A stretch of DNA of 17,772 nt from Pseudomonadota bacterium (GTDB lineage Bacteria; Pseudomonadota; Alphaproteobacteria; UBA8366; JADFVY01). This document shows positions 1 through 7,737 of this stretch, one piece after another. The translations under genes were made by a program, and so were the position numbers. The DNA lies in NCBI GenBank assembly GCA_015222795.1, contig JADFVY010000093.1, positions 1 through 17,772 on the forward strand, read 5' to 3'. Positions within the stretch are counted from its first letter, which is position 1. The number at the start of each line of letters is the position of its first letter. Below the pieces are notes generated by a model. The model saw nothing but the letters and a program-made list of their open reading frames with translations. It was not told where the DNA came from and did no database searches.

Positions 1-28
1 CAAGGCTCGTTGATAATGACTCATATGA

Positions 29-122
29 CCGGTTTCCCTTGTCCGCTCGTCAGGCGCGGTTCGTGCCGTGGCGCGGGCGCCACTAGCGGGCCGCAACGCC
101 GCGAGCGGTCAAGGGAGCCCGG
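29..122. repeat. Inner hairpin 1 of the composite palindrome
   Basis: Arms 29-49 and 102-122 pair at 18 of 21 positions. Nearer the centre, GTGGCGC (68-74) and GCGCCAC (77-83) form a perfect 7-bp stem with a 2-nt gap. Both pairs share the centre 75.5, so they belong to one long imperfect hairpin whose middle part is less well matched. No coding content is supported here. Confidence 0.7.
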
Positions 123-132
123 CCTCCGGTGG

Positions 133-222
133 AGCTTTGCGCGCCGCCGGGTGCGTTGCGGCCCTTGCCCGATGCGAGTGCATCGCGCCACGGGCCGCGC
201 CTGCCCGGCGGCGCGCAAAGCT
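133..222. repeat. Inner hairpin 2 of the composite palindrome
   Basis: AGCTTTGCGCGCCGCCGGG (133-151) is the exact reverse complement of 204-222 (19/19). GCGGCCC (158-164) and GGGCCGC (192-198) continue the stem inward on nearly the same centre. The sequence would form a very stable hairpin as DNA or RNA just upstream of the RND permease gene. Confidence 0.8.
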
Positions 223-278
223 TCATCATATGGGTCATTATCAACGAGCCTTGGTATAACGCGCGTGGAGCAATAAAA

Positions 279-3200
279 ATGGATCTTGGCATCGCCGGGC
301 GCCTGACGCGCGCATCCATCACGTCCCCGCTGACCCCGTTGCTGCTGATCGCATCGGTTCTGGTCGGCCTGCTTGCGCTTGCCGTGCTGCCACGCGAGGA
401 AGAACCGCAAATCAGCGTGCCCATGGTGGACATCCTGGTGGCCGCCAACGGGCTGAAGGCCGAGGATGCCGTTGAGCTGGTCACCAAGCCGCTGGAAGAT
501 ATTGTCAAGGGCATCGATGGCGTCGAGCATGTCTATTCGCAGTCGCTGGACGACCGCGTCGTGGTGACGGTGCGCTTTTTCGTCGGCACCTCGGCGGACG
601 CCGCGATTCTGCGCGTCCATGAAGAGATCAGCGCCAACCTTTCCAGCATCCCACTCGGCATTCCCGAACCGCTGATCGTCGGGCGCGGTATCAACGACGT
701 GCCGATCGTTACCCTGACGCTGGCCCCGCGCGGCGATCTCCCGCCCGCCATCGCCGAACGCTGGGACGACAACGCGCTGTACAATATCGCCGAAGATCTG
801 CTGCATGAGCTGATCAAGGTAGAGGATGTGGGCCTGACCTTCATTGCCGGCGGGCGGCCCGATCAGATCCGCGTGGAACCGGATCCCGAACAGCTATCAC
901 TCTATGGGGTTACGCTGAACCGGCTGGTCGAGAAAGTCGCGAACGCCAACCGCTCCTTTGTGGTTGGGCATATCCGCCAGGGAAATGCCGACATGCCCGT
1001 CGTGGCCGGCCAGACGCTGAGCGGCATGCCCGATATCGGATTGCTGGTCATCGCCACCCATGACGGGCGGCCGGTCTATGTGAAGGACGTCGCGAATATC
1101 GTCGTTGGCGCTGCGCCGCTGGAACATCAGGCCTGGCATATCGAGCCGGCCGCCGATGGCGATATGCGGGTGCTGCCGACCGTGACCCTGGCCATCGCCA
1201 AGCGCGAGGGGGCCAACGCCGTGGTGGTGGCCGACCGGCTGCTGGAGCGGCTGGAAACGGTACGCGGTGAACTGGTGCCGAAAAACATCGCGGTCCATGT
1301 CACGCGCAATTACGGTGAAACGGCGCTGGAAAAGGCCGACGAACTGTTGCTGCATCTGGGCATCGCGACGGTCAGCATCGTTATCCTGATCGGCTTTTTC
1401 GTCGGCTGGCGCGAGAGCGGCGTGGTGCTGGTGATCATCCCCACCACCATTCTGCTGACTTTCTTCGCCTCGTACCTGATGGGTTACACCATCAACCGGG
1501 TCAGCCTGTTCGCGCTGATCTTTTCCATCGGTATCCTTGTGGACGACGCCATCGTGGTGGTGGAAAATATCGTGCGCCACTGGCGGATGAAGCCAAAAGC
1601 CGACCTGACCCAGACCGCGATCGAGGCGGTTGCCGAGGTCGGCAACCCAACCATCGTCGCGACACTGACCGTTATCGCCGCCCTGCTGCCGATGATGTTC
1701 GTCAGCGGCCTGATGGGGCCCTACATGGCGCCGATTCCCGCCAACGCCAGCGCGGCGATGGTGTTCAGTTTCTTCATCGCCGTGATGGTCGCGCCCTGGC
1801 TGCTTATGAAGATGGGCGTGGGCAAGCATGTGACGGCCGGCGATAAAGGCGGGCACGGACATGAAGGCCGGATGAGCCGACTGTACCGCAAGGTGGCCCG
1901 CCCGATCCTGAAGAGCAAGGCCCGTTCATGGACCTTCCTGCTGGTCGTCGGCATTGCAACGATCGCATCAACCATTCTGTTCGCGACGCGCACGGTGACA
2001 GTCAAACTGCTGCCCTTCGACAACAAGTCGGAGCTTCAGGTCATCGTCGACCTGCCGGAAGGATCCAGCCTCGAGGCCACCCAGCGCGTGCTTGTCGCGG
2101 CATCGCGCAAGCTCGCCGGGTTGCCGGAACTGTCCCATATCCAGGCCTATGCGGGCACGGCGGCGCCGTTCAATTTCAACGGGCTGGTGCGTCATTACTA
2201 CCTGCGCGCCGCGCCCGAGATGGGCGATCTGCAGATAAACCTCACGCCCAAACACGAACGCCACCGGGCCAGCCACGACATTGCGCTGGATATCCGCGCG
2301 CGTCTTGCCAATCTGAATATTCCCGAGGGTACCTCGGTCAAGGTGGTCGAAGTGCCGCCCGGCCCGCCGGTGCTATCGACCTTGCTGGCGGAGATTTACG
2401 GACCGGACGCGGAGACCCGCCGAGCCTACGCCGCCCGGGTCCGCGAGGCTTTCGAGGCCGTCGATTTCGTGGTCGATGCCGACGACAGTTTCGGCCATCC
2501 GACCCAGCGGCTGCGCCTGTCGATCGACCAGGAAAATCTGGAATTCCACGGCGTCGAGGAAGAGGCGGTCTACGACACCATCGCGGCCCTGTTCGGTGGC
2601 ATCAGTGTCGGTTATTCGCATCGCGGCGGTGGCGCCAACCCGGTTGAAATCGCCATCCGCCTGCCGAAGGCCGATCTCGGCCCGGGCGAGCGGCTGCTCA
2701 GCACCCCGGTGCCGGGCCGTAAGGGCATCGTTGAACTGGGCGACGTGGTGGAGTGGAAATACGAGAAAGCCTCTTATCCGCTGTTTCGCCGCGACGGCCG
2801 ATTTGCCGAGATGGTGATGGCGGATCTGGCCGGACAATACGAAGCGCCGATCTACGGCATGTTTGCCGTCGAGGACGCCATCGCCGCACTGGACTGGGGC
2901 TCCGACGGTCCGCCTGAAATCCGTTATCGCGGTCAGCCGGACGACGAATCGCACGCTTCCCTGCTGTGGGATGGCGAGTGGGAGATCACCTGGACCACCT
3001 TCCGCGACATGGGTGGCGCCTTCATCGTGGCGTTGCTGGGTATCTATTTGCTGGTCGTCGGCCAGTTCCGCAGTTTCAAGCTGCCGCTGGTGATCCTGAC
3101 GCCAGTGCCGCTGACCCTGGTCGGCATCACGATCGGGCACTGGCTGTTCGACGCGCCCTTCAGCGCCACCTCGATGATCGGTTTCATCGCGCTGGCCGGC

Positions 3201-3494
3201 ATCATCGTGCGCAACTCTATCCTGCTGGTCGATTTCATCCGCCATGAACGGGAAAAGGGAACCCCGCTACGCGCCGCCCTGATCGAAGCCGGCGCCATCC
3301 GCTTTCAGCCGATTTTCCTTACCGCGGTGGCGGCGATGATCGGCGCGGCCTTCATCCTGGCCGACCCGATCTTCCAGGGGCTGGCTATTTCGATGGTGTT
3401 CGGACTGGCCTCCTCGACGGCGCTGACCCTGCTGGTGATCCCCGCAATCTACATCGTCTTCCGCGACGACGGGTCGGATCTGCCGGAAGAGTAG
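279..3494 (+). CDS. RND-family efflux transporter permease (AcrB/HAE type)
   Basis: Inner-membrane, proton-driven pump subunit of about 1071 residues, the normal RND length; it would work with a periplasmic adaptor and an outer-membrane channel, neither of which is in the window. The start is the ATG at 279 with GGAG (267-270) 8 nt upstream. Upstream in-frame codons lie inside the palindromic repeat. TM1 is near residues 18-37, followed by the PREEEPQISVP stretch and the porter and docking segments. The TM4 motif VDDAIVVVEN carries the proton-relay pair D422-D423. In the TM10 motif (IIVRNSILLVDF), R978 stands where AcrB has the relay Lys940. A second TM block closes the protein. The adaptor is probably encoded upstream of the window. 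Substrate cannot be told from sequence; the VDDAIVVVEN motif favours the drug/hydrophobe (HAE) branch over the metal (HME) branch. Confidence 0.93.
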   Translation: MDLGIAGRLTRASITSPLTPLLLIASVLVGLLALAVLPREEEPQISVPMVDILVAANGLKAEDAVELVTKPLEDIVKGIDGVEHVYSQSLDDRVVVTVRFFVGTSADAAILRVHEEISANLSSIPLGIPEPLIVGRGINDVPIVTLTLAPRGDLPPAIAERWDDNALYNIAEDLLHELIKVEDVGLTFIAGGRPDQIRVEPDPEQLSLYGVTLNRLVEKVANANRSFVVGHIRQGNADMPVVAGQTLSGMPDIGLLVIATHDGRPVYVKDVANIVVGAAPLEHQAWHIEPAADGDMRVLPTVTLAIAKREGANAVVVADRLLERLETVRGELVPKNIAVHVTRNYGETALEKADELLLHLGIATVSIVILIGFFVGWRESGVVLVIIPTTILLTFFASYLMGYTINRVSLFALIFSIGILVDDAIVVVENIVRHWRMKPKADLTQTAIEAVAEVGNPTIVATLTVIAALLPMMFVSGLMGPYMAPIPANASAAMVFSFFIAVMVAPWLLMKMGVGKHVTAGDKGGHGHEGRMSRLYRKVARPILKSKARSWTFLLVVGIATIASTILFATRTVTVKLLPFDNKSELQVIVDLPEGSSLEATQRVLVAASRKLAGLPELSHIQAYAGTAAPFNFNGLVRHYYLRAAPEMGDLQINLTPKHERHRASHDIALDIRARLANLNIPEGTSVKVVEVPPGPPVLSTLLAEIYGPDAETRRAYAARVREAFEAVDFVVDADDSFGHPTQRLRLSIDQENLEFHGVEEEAVYDTIAALFGGISVGYSHRGGGANPVEIAIRLPKADLGPGERLLSTPVPGRKGIVELGDVVEWKYEKASYPLFRRDGRFAEMVMADLAGQYEAPIYGMFAVEDAIAALDWGSDGPPEIRYRGQPDDESHASLLWDGEWEITWTTFRDMGGAFIVALLGIYLLVVGQFRSFKLPLVILTPVPLTLVGITIGHWLFDAPFSATSMIGFIALAGIIVRNSILLVDFIRHEREKGTPLRAALIEAGAIRFQPIFLTAVAAMIGAAFILADPIFQGLAISMVFGLASSTALTLLVIPAIYIVFRDDGSDLPEE

Positions 3495-3497
3495 GAG

Positions 3498-3541
3498 GGA
3501 CGAGGTCCATTTGGCTCTTGCAACATCGCGCGACCTCGTCC
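3498..3541. repeat. Short inverted repeat after the RND stop
   Basis: GGACGAGGTC (3498-3507) is the exact reverse complement of GACCTCGTCC (3532-3541), which is the outer end of the first 45-bp palindromic unit. It looks like a remnant of a third unit or a nested stem. Beginning 4 bases after the RND stop, it could contribute to transcript 3'-end formation. Confidence 0.55.
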
Positions 3542-3576
3542 TTCGAGACGGGCCTTAGGCCCTCCTCAGGATGAGG
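3532..3576 (+). repeat. 45-bp palindromic repeat unit A
   Basis: Imperfect palindrome beginning GACCTCGTCCTTCGAGAC and ending CTCCTCAGGATGAGG, with the internal stem GGGCC-TTA-GGCCC. It matches from memory a short palindromic repeat that is common between genes in many Alphaproteobacteria. It lies between the ends of two convergent genes and pairs with unit B in inverted orientation. A role in transcript 3' ends or termination is plausible but not shown. Confidence 0.85.
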
Positions 3577-3624
3577 AATCAAGCATTGGAGCTCGTGTTG
3601 CGGATAAGGGCACAGGTGCGGAAA

Positions 3625-3669
3625 CCTCATCCTGAGGAGCCCCGAAGGGGCGTCTCGAAGGACGAGGTC
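3625..3669 (-). repeat. 45-bp palindromic repeat unit B, inverted relative to unit A
   Basis: The reverse complement of this unit matches unit A over the full 45 bases except in the apical stem, where unit A has GGGCC/GGCCC and unit B has GCCCC/GGGGC. The stem bases differ but both versions still pair. The two units are separated by 48 bp, so the pair can also form one large stem-loop between the convergent genes, a BIME-like arrangement. Confidence 0.85.
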
Positions 3670-3704
3670 GCTCGGTGCCGTGGGAAAAAAAACGGTTCGA
3701 CCGG

Positions 3705-4454
3705 TTATTCGGCCTTCACAATTGAGGTTTCCCAGCCGTCGAATTTGGCATCGCAGGCCTCGGCCAGATCCATGAGGTCGAGGCAGGTTTCGTCGATGGC
3801 TTCCTTGTCCACCGGCATATCGAGCCAGATCTGCAGCTTGTAGGGAAGCTTGCCCGGTTCCTCGGCATGGGACTCGTCTCGGATTTCGTAACTGGCGGCC
3901 TCGACGGCCTTCCGGAAGCGCGCCCGTGACGCCTCGTCGGCGAAACGAATCAGGAAATCCACTTCGCGTGGCATCGAATGCTGGTCGCCATGTTCCGCCA
4001 GATTGCGCAGAACACCATCATTCATCAGGCCCTGCAGTTCTTCCGGCGTCGGATAGAGGATTTTGAAGAAATCCTTCCATTCAGGATCGGGCTTGACGTT
4101 AATCTGGAAGCGATAGTCGCTGAACGCCGGCAGCGCCGCGTTGATGCGCTCCTTGGCGATGGTCGCATTGGGTACGTAATTGAAAAAAACGACCATGCCG
4201 CCGCTGGTGATACGGCCCACATAACGCCCGCCCAGTTCCTTGCCGGCGATCCGTTCCAACGCATCCTCGACGCCCGCGACAGGTCCATCCAGTTCCTTGC
4301 GGCTGGGAAATCCGTCGGCATCCGCCTGGCGAAGCGGCATGGCCAGCATGCAAAGAAATTCGTCCTTGCCCTCGCCCGATGGCCGCGCATCAAGATCGAG
4401 CGAAATCAACGCGGGCTTGCCGCGGTCAATTCGAATAAACAGATTCCAACCCAT
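3705..4454 (-). CDS. DUF695 domain plus RraB (RNase E inhibitor-like) fusion protein
   Basis: A 249-residue cytoplasmic protein. The N-terminal half (about residues 1-140) resembles DUF695, with the YVGRITSGG strand and an aromatic segment around WKDFFKILYPTPEE (126-139). The C-terminal half (about 161-246) resembles RraB: an EVDFLIRF strand, a helix rich in A, R and E, and the FDGWETSI end typical of the family. In E. coli, RraB is a separate protein that binds RNase E and inhibits it; DUF695 has no established function. I infer a possible RNA-turnover regulator but cannot show binding. The ATG at 4454 has AGGAG about 8 nt upstream. It converges on the RND gene across the repeat pair and is divergent from the next small gene. 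I am sure of the domain assignment for RraB, less so for DUF695. Confidence 0.78.
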   Translation of the reverse strand: MGWNLFIRIDRGKPALISLDLDARPSGEGKDEFLCMLAMPLRQADADGFPSRKELDGPVAGVEDALERIAGKELGGRYVGRITSGGMVVFFNYVPNATIAKERINAALPAFSDYRFQINVKPDPEWKDFFKILYPTPEELQGLMNDGVLRNLAEHGDQHSMPREVDFLIRFADEASRARFRKAVEAASYEIRDESHAEEPGKLPYKLQIWLDMPVDKEAIDETCLDLMDLAEACDAKFDGWETSIVKAE

Positions 4455-4485
4455 TGATATTAGCTCCTGGCCACTGTTGCGTGTC

Positions 4486-4514
4486 TATATAGGGCCGCAG
4501 GCTAACCGTGAAAA
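4486..4514 (-). promoter_or_regulatory. Candidate sigma-70-type promoter for the DUF695-RraB gene
   Basis: Read on the minus strand, TTTTCA (4514-4509) is followed after exactly 17 nt by TATATA (4491-4486), about 30 nt upstream of the start codon at 4454. Each hexamer matches consensus at 4 of 6 positions, so this is plausible rather than certain. Confidence 0.4.
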
Positions 4515-4605
4515 GCTAAGAGAAGCTTTATCGGCGGAAACAGAGTCGGTTTTTGCCTCTCTGCCGTCATTCGATGGCGCGATTCGGCATGTTTCTGGCA
4601 ACTGG

Positions 4606-4614
4606 TGGTGTAAT
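4606..4614 (+). promoter_or_regulatory. Candidate extended -10 element upstream of the 159-residue gene
   Basis: TGG followed by TGTAAT (4609-4614) is an extended -10 motif, with 5 of 6 matches to TATAAT, 32 nt before the ATG at 4646. No convincing -35 box accompanies it, which extended -10 promoters tolerate. Confidence 0.35.
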
Positions 4615-4645
4615 GCGTTAGTCTGCGAGTATTGAGGAGACAGCC

Positions 4646-5125
4646 ATGCATATCGTTATCGAATCGAAGGACTTCCGCAAACTTACCGCCGAAACTCAGC
4701 GCGAGCTGATCGGCAAGTTCGCCGACCCCAAGCTGCTGGAGTCGAAACGAACCATGCGTAATACGGATACCACCTGGAAAAAGCCGGTGGATATGAACAA
4801 GGCCCTGGCGAAGCGCATGGTGAACGGCTTGTCGGAAAATCACCGCAAACGGCTGGAGATTTTTGCCCATAACGGCGGCCGGGCCCGGATGAGCGAACTT
4901 CTGGAGGTGACCGGCGACAGCCACTGGCGGGCATTGTCGCTGTTCGAGGGCGCCATGACCCGCCGCTTGCGCCGCCTGATCGGCGACGTGGAGAAAAAAG
5001 CGCATCTGATTGGCTGGGATTACGAGACGACGGTCTGGAGCAAGGACCACAAGGAAATCGAGGACGGCGTCTATTACGTATCGCCAAAAACGGCGAAGGC
5101 GTTGAAATCGGTTTTGCTTAGCTGA
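4646..5125 (+). CDS. Uncharacterised 159-residue protein
   Basis: I do not recognise this family. The ATG at 4646 has a GAGGAG ribosome site about 8 nt upstream, and coding quality is good throughout. The protein is cytoplasmic in character, with no signal peptide or membrane segment. Residues about 47-115 are helical and basic, including the NHRKRLE, RARMSELLEV, GDSHWRALSLFEGAMTRRLRRL and EKKAHLIGWDY segments. The order 'helix, SELLEVTGDSHWRAL helix, basic helix, short strand pair' could be a winged helix, which would suggest nucleic-acid binding, but that is only a guess from pattern. It is divergent from the DUF695-RraB gene and ends 13 bp from the end of the convergent ubiV. A monocistronic transcript is likely. 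Confidence 0.7.
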   Translation: MHIVIESKDFRKLTAETQRELIGKFADPKLLESKRTMRNTDTTWKKPVDMNKALAKRMVNGLSENHRKRLEIFAHNGGRARMSELLEVTGDSHWRALSLFEGAMTRRLRRLIGDVEKKAHLIGWDYETTVWSKDHKEIEDGVYYVSPKTAKALKSVLLS

Positions 5126-5138
5126 CCATCCGTTAGAT

Positions 5139-6038
5139 TCACTCCACTAGTTTCGCGCCCGGGCGGCCGTGATAATAGCCGTTGGATGGCGGGGCGAAGG
5201 CGGCAACGGCCTGAATGATGCGGCGTGCCCGTGGCAAGTCGCGGTTGCCGTCGAGCAGCCCGCGCCAGACAAGGGCGATTGCCGTCATGTCGATATGGTG
5301 GGGCGACAGCCGGAACCGGCAGATTCCCATCCCGAGCAGTTCGTCGATCTCGGCGCTTAGCTCCACACTGGAGTGTGACAGCGTCTGCATCCCGTTGACC
5401 GCAAGAAACTCTTCACCGTCCAGCGTATCGACCGCCATGCCGTCCGGATCGCGGTCGCAGACATACTGGCATCCGTCCTTGTGCAGCCCATGCGCCCGCG
5501 CATGATAGCAGCGCGCCGACAGGGCCAATGGCATGCGCCCGAACACCTGGACTTCCAGTTCCGCATCGCCGGCGGATTCCGCCAGCCGGGCGATGGCCTC
5601 GCGTGGCAGTTCGGGCGACAGGCAAATTCTGGTCGCGCCGCGCGCCACCAGCCATTGCAGCGTATCTTCGTTATAGACGTTGACCAGCGGCCCGATTGCA
5701 TGCGGCCGCCCCTGCAGCAGCGGCAGGGCGGTGATGTCGTTGACTTCGACCAGGCCGCCGCACGAGTCGATGAGATCGCGGGTCGCGGCCAATTCTTTTT
5801 CGTCGGCGATAAGGCCATAGCCGGACCAGACGATTTCCTTGCCCGTTGCCGCCAGTTCGCTGGCTGCTTCGGCCAGGGCTTCGCCCATCAGGGGCTCGCG
5901 TTTGGGGCAGATGACTTCGCCAAGGCAGACGGTATCGACCGGCGCCAGTTCCGCGATGCGGCTATAGAATTCGGAAACCCGGTCAGCCGGCCAGTTGAAC
6001 AGCAGGGGGCCGAGGGTCAGCTTGGCGGAGTCGCTCAT
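5139..6038 (-). CDS. ubiV: UbiV, 4Fe-4S subunit for O2-independent ubiquinone hydroxylation (U32 family)
   Basis: Partner of UbiU in the O2-independent hydroxylation of the ubiquinone ring; the pair forms a heterodimer with one 4Fe-4S cluster in each subunit. The 299 residues match the usual UbiV size. Cysteines C44 (in EVICPKRE), C177, C190 and C194 fit the cluster ligands known in E. coli UbiV (C39, C180, C193, C197); the last three keep the exact 13 and 4 residue spacing. The ATG at 6038 overlaps the ubiU stop in an ATGA junction, so translation is coupled and the two proteins are probably made in equal amounts. It is the last gene of the ubiTUV operon and ends 13 bp from the convergent 159-residue gene. 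Confidence 0.93.
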   Translation of the reverse strand: MSDSAKLTLGPLLFNWPADRVSEFYSRIAELAPVDTVCLGEVICPKREPLMGEALAEAASELAATGKEIVWSGYGLIADEKELAATRDLIDSCGGLVEVNDITALPLLQGRPHAIGPLVNVYNEDTLQWLVARGATRICLSPELPREAIARLAESAGDAELEVQVFGRMPLALSARCYHARAHGLHKDGCQYVCDRDPDGMAVDTLDGEEFLAVNGMQTLSHSSVELSAEIDELLGMGICRFRLSPHHIDMTAIALVWRGLLDGNRDLPRARRIIQAVAAFAPPSNGYYHGRPGAKLVE

Positions 6039-7027
6039 CGCCAGGCCTTCTCGTAAGCGCCGGTGGACTGCCGGCCGCCCTCGGTGATCGACGACAGGTC
6101 GACGGCATCGGGCCGTTCGCCGCGCGCCGCCGCGTCGACCGCCCGGCGGAAAGCGGAAACCACTTGCGCGACATAGGCCTTGCCACGCTGGCGGCCTTCG
6201 ATTTTCAGCGCGGTAACGCCCGCCTTCATCAGTTCGGGCAGTATGCTCGAGACGTCCAGCGAAACCGGCTCCTCGAACAGGTAGGAATCGCGATTACCAG
6301 CCCGGAAGCGCCCCTTGCACAGGGTCGGATAGCCCGCGGGCTCGTCGTCGCGGAACTTGTTGATGGTGAAATCGCCAAGCCTGGAGACCAGTTGCCCATC
6401 GCGCTCTTCGTAATGCACATGCTCGGCCGGGGAGCAGACGCCGTTCATGTTGGGCGACTCGCCGGTCGCGTACGACGACAGCAGGCAACGCCCCTCGGCC
6501 ATCACGCACATGCCGCCGAAGGCGAAGATTTCCGTCTCCACCTCGACCGCATCGTTGATCCGGGCGATCTCGTCGACCGTCAGCACGCGGGGCAGCACCA
6601 CCCGCTTCACCCCGAATTCGTCGCAATAAAATTTGATGGCCTGGGCATTGGCGGCCGACGCCTGGACCGACAGATGTCGCCTGAGATCGGGATGGTTTTG
6701 CCGCGCATAATCCAGCAGCCCTATATCGGCGATGATCACCGCCCAGGCGCCAAGCCGCGCCGCATCGTCCACCGCCGCACGCCAAGGTCCCGGATTGCCG
6801 GCCCGGGGATATGTATTGATCGCAACCAGCACCTTAACGCCATTCGTCCCAGCGTATTTAATGCCCTCGGCCAACTCGTCGCGGCTGAAATTCAGGCCAG
6901 GGAAATTACGGGCGTTGGTTTCGTCGCGAAAGCCAAGATAGATCGCATCCGCGCCCGCATCCACCGCCGCGCGCAGCGACGCGGGCGTGCCGGCGGGGCA
7001 GACCAATTCCAGGACTCGCTTGCTCAC
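6035..7027 (-). CDS. ubiU: UbiU, 4Fe-4S peptidase-U32-family subunit for O2-independent ubiquinone hydroxylation
   Basis: Forms the O2-independent hydroxylase complex with UbiV. The 330 residues form a U32-type barrel starting with ELVCPAGTPASLRAAVDAGA. Cysteines C174, C181, C198 and C237 have spacings of 7, 17 and 39, identical to the E. coli UbiU ligands C169, C176, C193 and C232. The segment GGMCVMAEGRC holds the first two. Start is GTG at 7027, with GGGAG upstream; it overlaps the ubiT stop as GTGA. It has no protease role in this context: UbiU and UbiV are distinguished from other U32 members by these cluster cysteines and by clustering with ubiT. Confidence 0.95.
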   Translation of the reverse strand: MSKRVLELVCPAGTPASLRAAVDAGADAIYLGFRDETNARNFPGLNFSRDELAEGIKYAGTNGVKVLVAINTYPRAGNPGPWRAAVDDAARLGAWAVIIADIGLLDYARQNHPDLRRHLSVQASAANAQAIKFYCDEFGVKRVVLPRVLTVDEIARINDAVEVETEIFAFGGMCVMAEGRCLLSSYATGESPNMNGVCSPAEHVHYEERDGQLVSRLGDFTINKFRDDEPAGYPTLCKGRFRAGNRDSYLFEEPVSLDVSSILPELMKAGVTALKIEGRQRGKAYVAQVVSAFRRAVDAAARGERPDAVDLSSITEGGRQSTGAYEKAWR

Positions 7028-7689
7028 GGTTGGCGCTCCCGGCGTCGGGCGGGCATGCTGGCGACTTTCTCATCCAGGTCGCGCAACCCTGCCTCCTGCG
7101 AGTCGCAGCGCCGCTGCACGGGGGCGACCAGTGCCGCCCGCAGTGTTTCAAGATCGCGCTCGGCGCGCCGGTAGAGTGCGCCGCCGGCCCGCAGCAGCCC
7201 GCGCGCGGGGGCGCCCAGCGGTCCTAGCGGCCGTAGCAAATCCTCGGTCAGTGAGATATCGGCCCCGTCCACCGCGTTGCGCAGGGCAACCACCGCGGCC
7301 ATGTCGCCCTCGATGGCCAGCGCGCGGGAAAAGAACAGCGAATCCCCGTCGATCCGCCCTTCCAGCAGGTCGATCAGGGCGGGCAACGGACCTTTGATAG
7401 TGGCCGCGACCGGCTGTTCGGGCTCTTCATCCTCGCCCAGCACATAAAGGCGCGGCGACGGCATGGCCGCGCTGAGGTGGAACCGAAACGGCAAATCCAC
7501 CGGGTCGATCAGGAAATCGAGGTTGGCCTGCCCTTCCAGCCGTTCGAAGACACCGCGATGGCTGCGCAACAAGGCGGCCATGGCCAGCGACGCGACGGCC
7601 TGCAACGCCGGTTTCGGCGCCGGACGCAAGGCGAAGCCAAGCAACAGAACAGGCGAAAGGGCCGGCGCCGTTTTGCCGGACAGGGACAT
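7024..7689 (-). CDS. ubiT: UbiT, SCP2-domain lipid-binding accessory factor of anaerobic ubiquinone synthesis
   Basis: SCP2-type lipid-binding protein thought to carry isoprenoid quinone intermediates for the O2-independent pathway, the counterpart of UbiJ. The domain spans about residues 50-145 and has the GDSLFFSRALAIEGDMAAVVALRNAVD core typical of UbiT. The C-terminal 70 residues form a charged, arginine-rich helical tail. I place the start at the ATG at 7689 (221 residues): an upstream in-frame TTG at 7707 would contain the GGAGG ribosome site that serves this ATG. It is the first gene of a three-gene operon with 4-nt overlaps at both junctions. An FNR-type box and a -10 element lie upstream, fitting anaerobic induction. 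Confidence 0.88.
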   Translation of the reverse strand: MSLSGKTAPALSPVLLLGFALRPAPKPALQAVASLAMAALLRSHRGVFERLEGQANLDFLIDPVDLPFRFHLSAAMPSPRLYVLGEDEEPEQPVAATIKGPLPALIDLLEGRIDGDSLFFSRALAIEGDMAAVVALRNAVDGADISLTEDLLRPLGPLGAPARGLLRAGGALYRRAERDLETLRAALVAPVQRRCDSQEAGLRDLDEKVASMPARRRERQP

Positions 7690-7737
7690 GAACAACAGCC
7701 TCCACAATCATGGGCGCGTAAAACGCGCAACGGGGCG

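Larger units (their letters stand above)
1..253. repeat. Composite palindromic element with 28-bp terminal inverted repeats
   Basis: The first 28 bases are the reverse complement of 226-253 with one mismatch (27/28). Between these arms sit two further independent inverted repeats, 29-122 and 133-222, so a single strand could fold into a closing stem carrying two long hairpins, a three-way-junction or T shape. Because of the palindromy, both strands of the right half encode nearly the same meaningless peptide. No transposase is visible, so this looks like a non-autonomous MITE- or BIME-like unit. The window begins exactly at the left arm, so the left boundary and any target-site duplication cannot be seen. 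A -10-like TATAAC (255-260) lies just outside the right arm, before the RND gene. Confidence 0.8.

Noticed and set aside
83..259. Short reading frames on both strands giving the similar LCAPPG...PGGAQS peptides
   Set aside because: They are mirror translations of the inverted repeat at 133-222, not genes.
129..278. N-terminal extension of the RND permease reading frame from 129
   Set aside because: This part lies inside the palindromic repeat, has no ribosome site, and adds a proline/arginine-rich leader before a normal RND N-terminus that has its own GGAG and ATG at 279.
897..1862. Long minus-strand open frame inside the RND gene
   Set aside because: Its translation is rich in His, Gln, Asp and Gly with no family resemblance; it is a shadow of the GC-rich coding strand.
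7690..7707. TTG start for ubiT six codons upstream
   Set aside because: The TTG codon directly precedes and would include the GGAGG site that serves the ATG at 7689.
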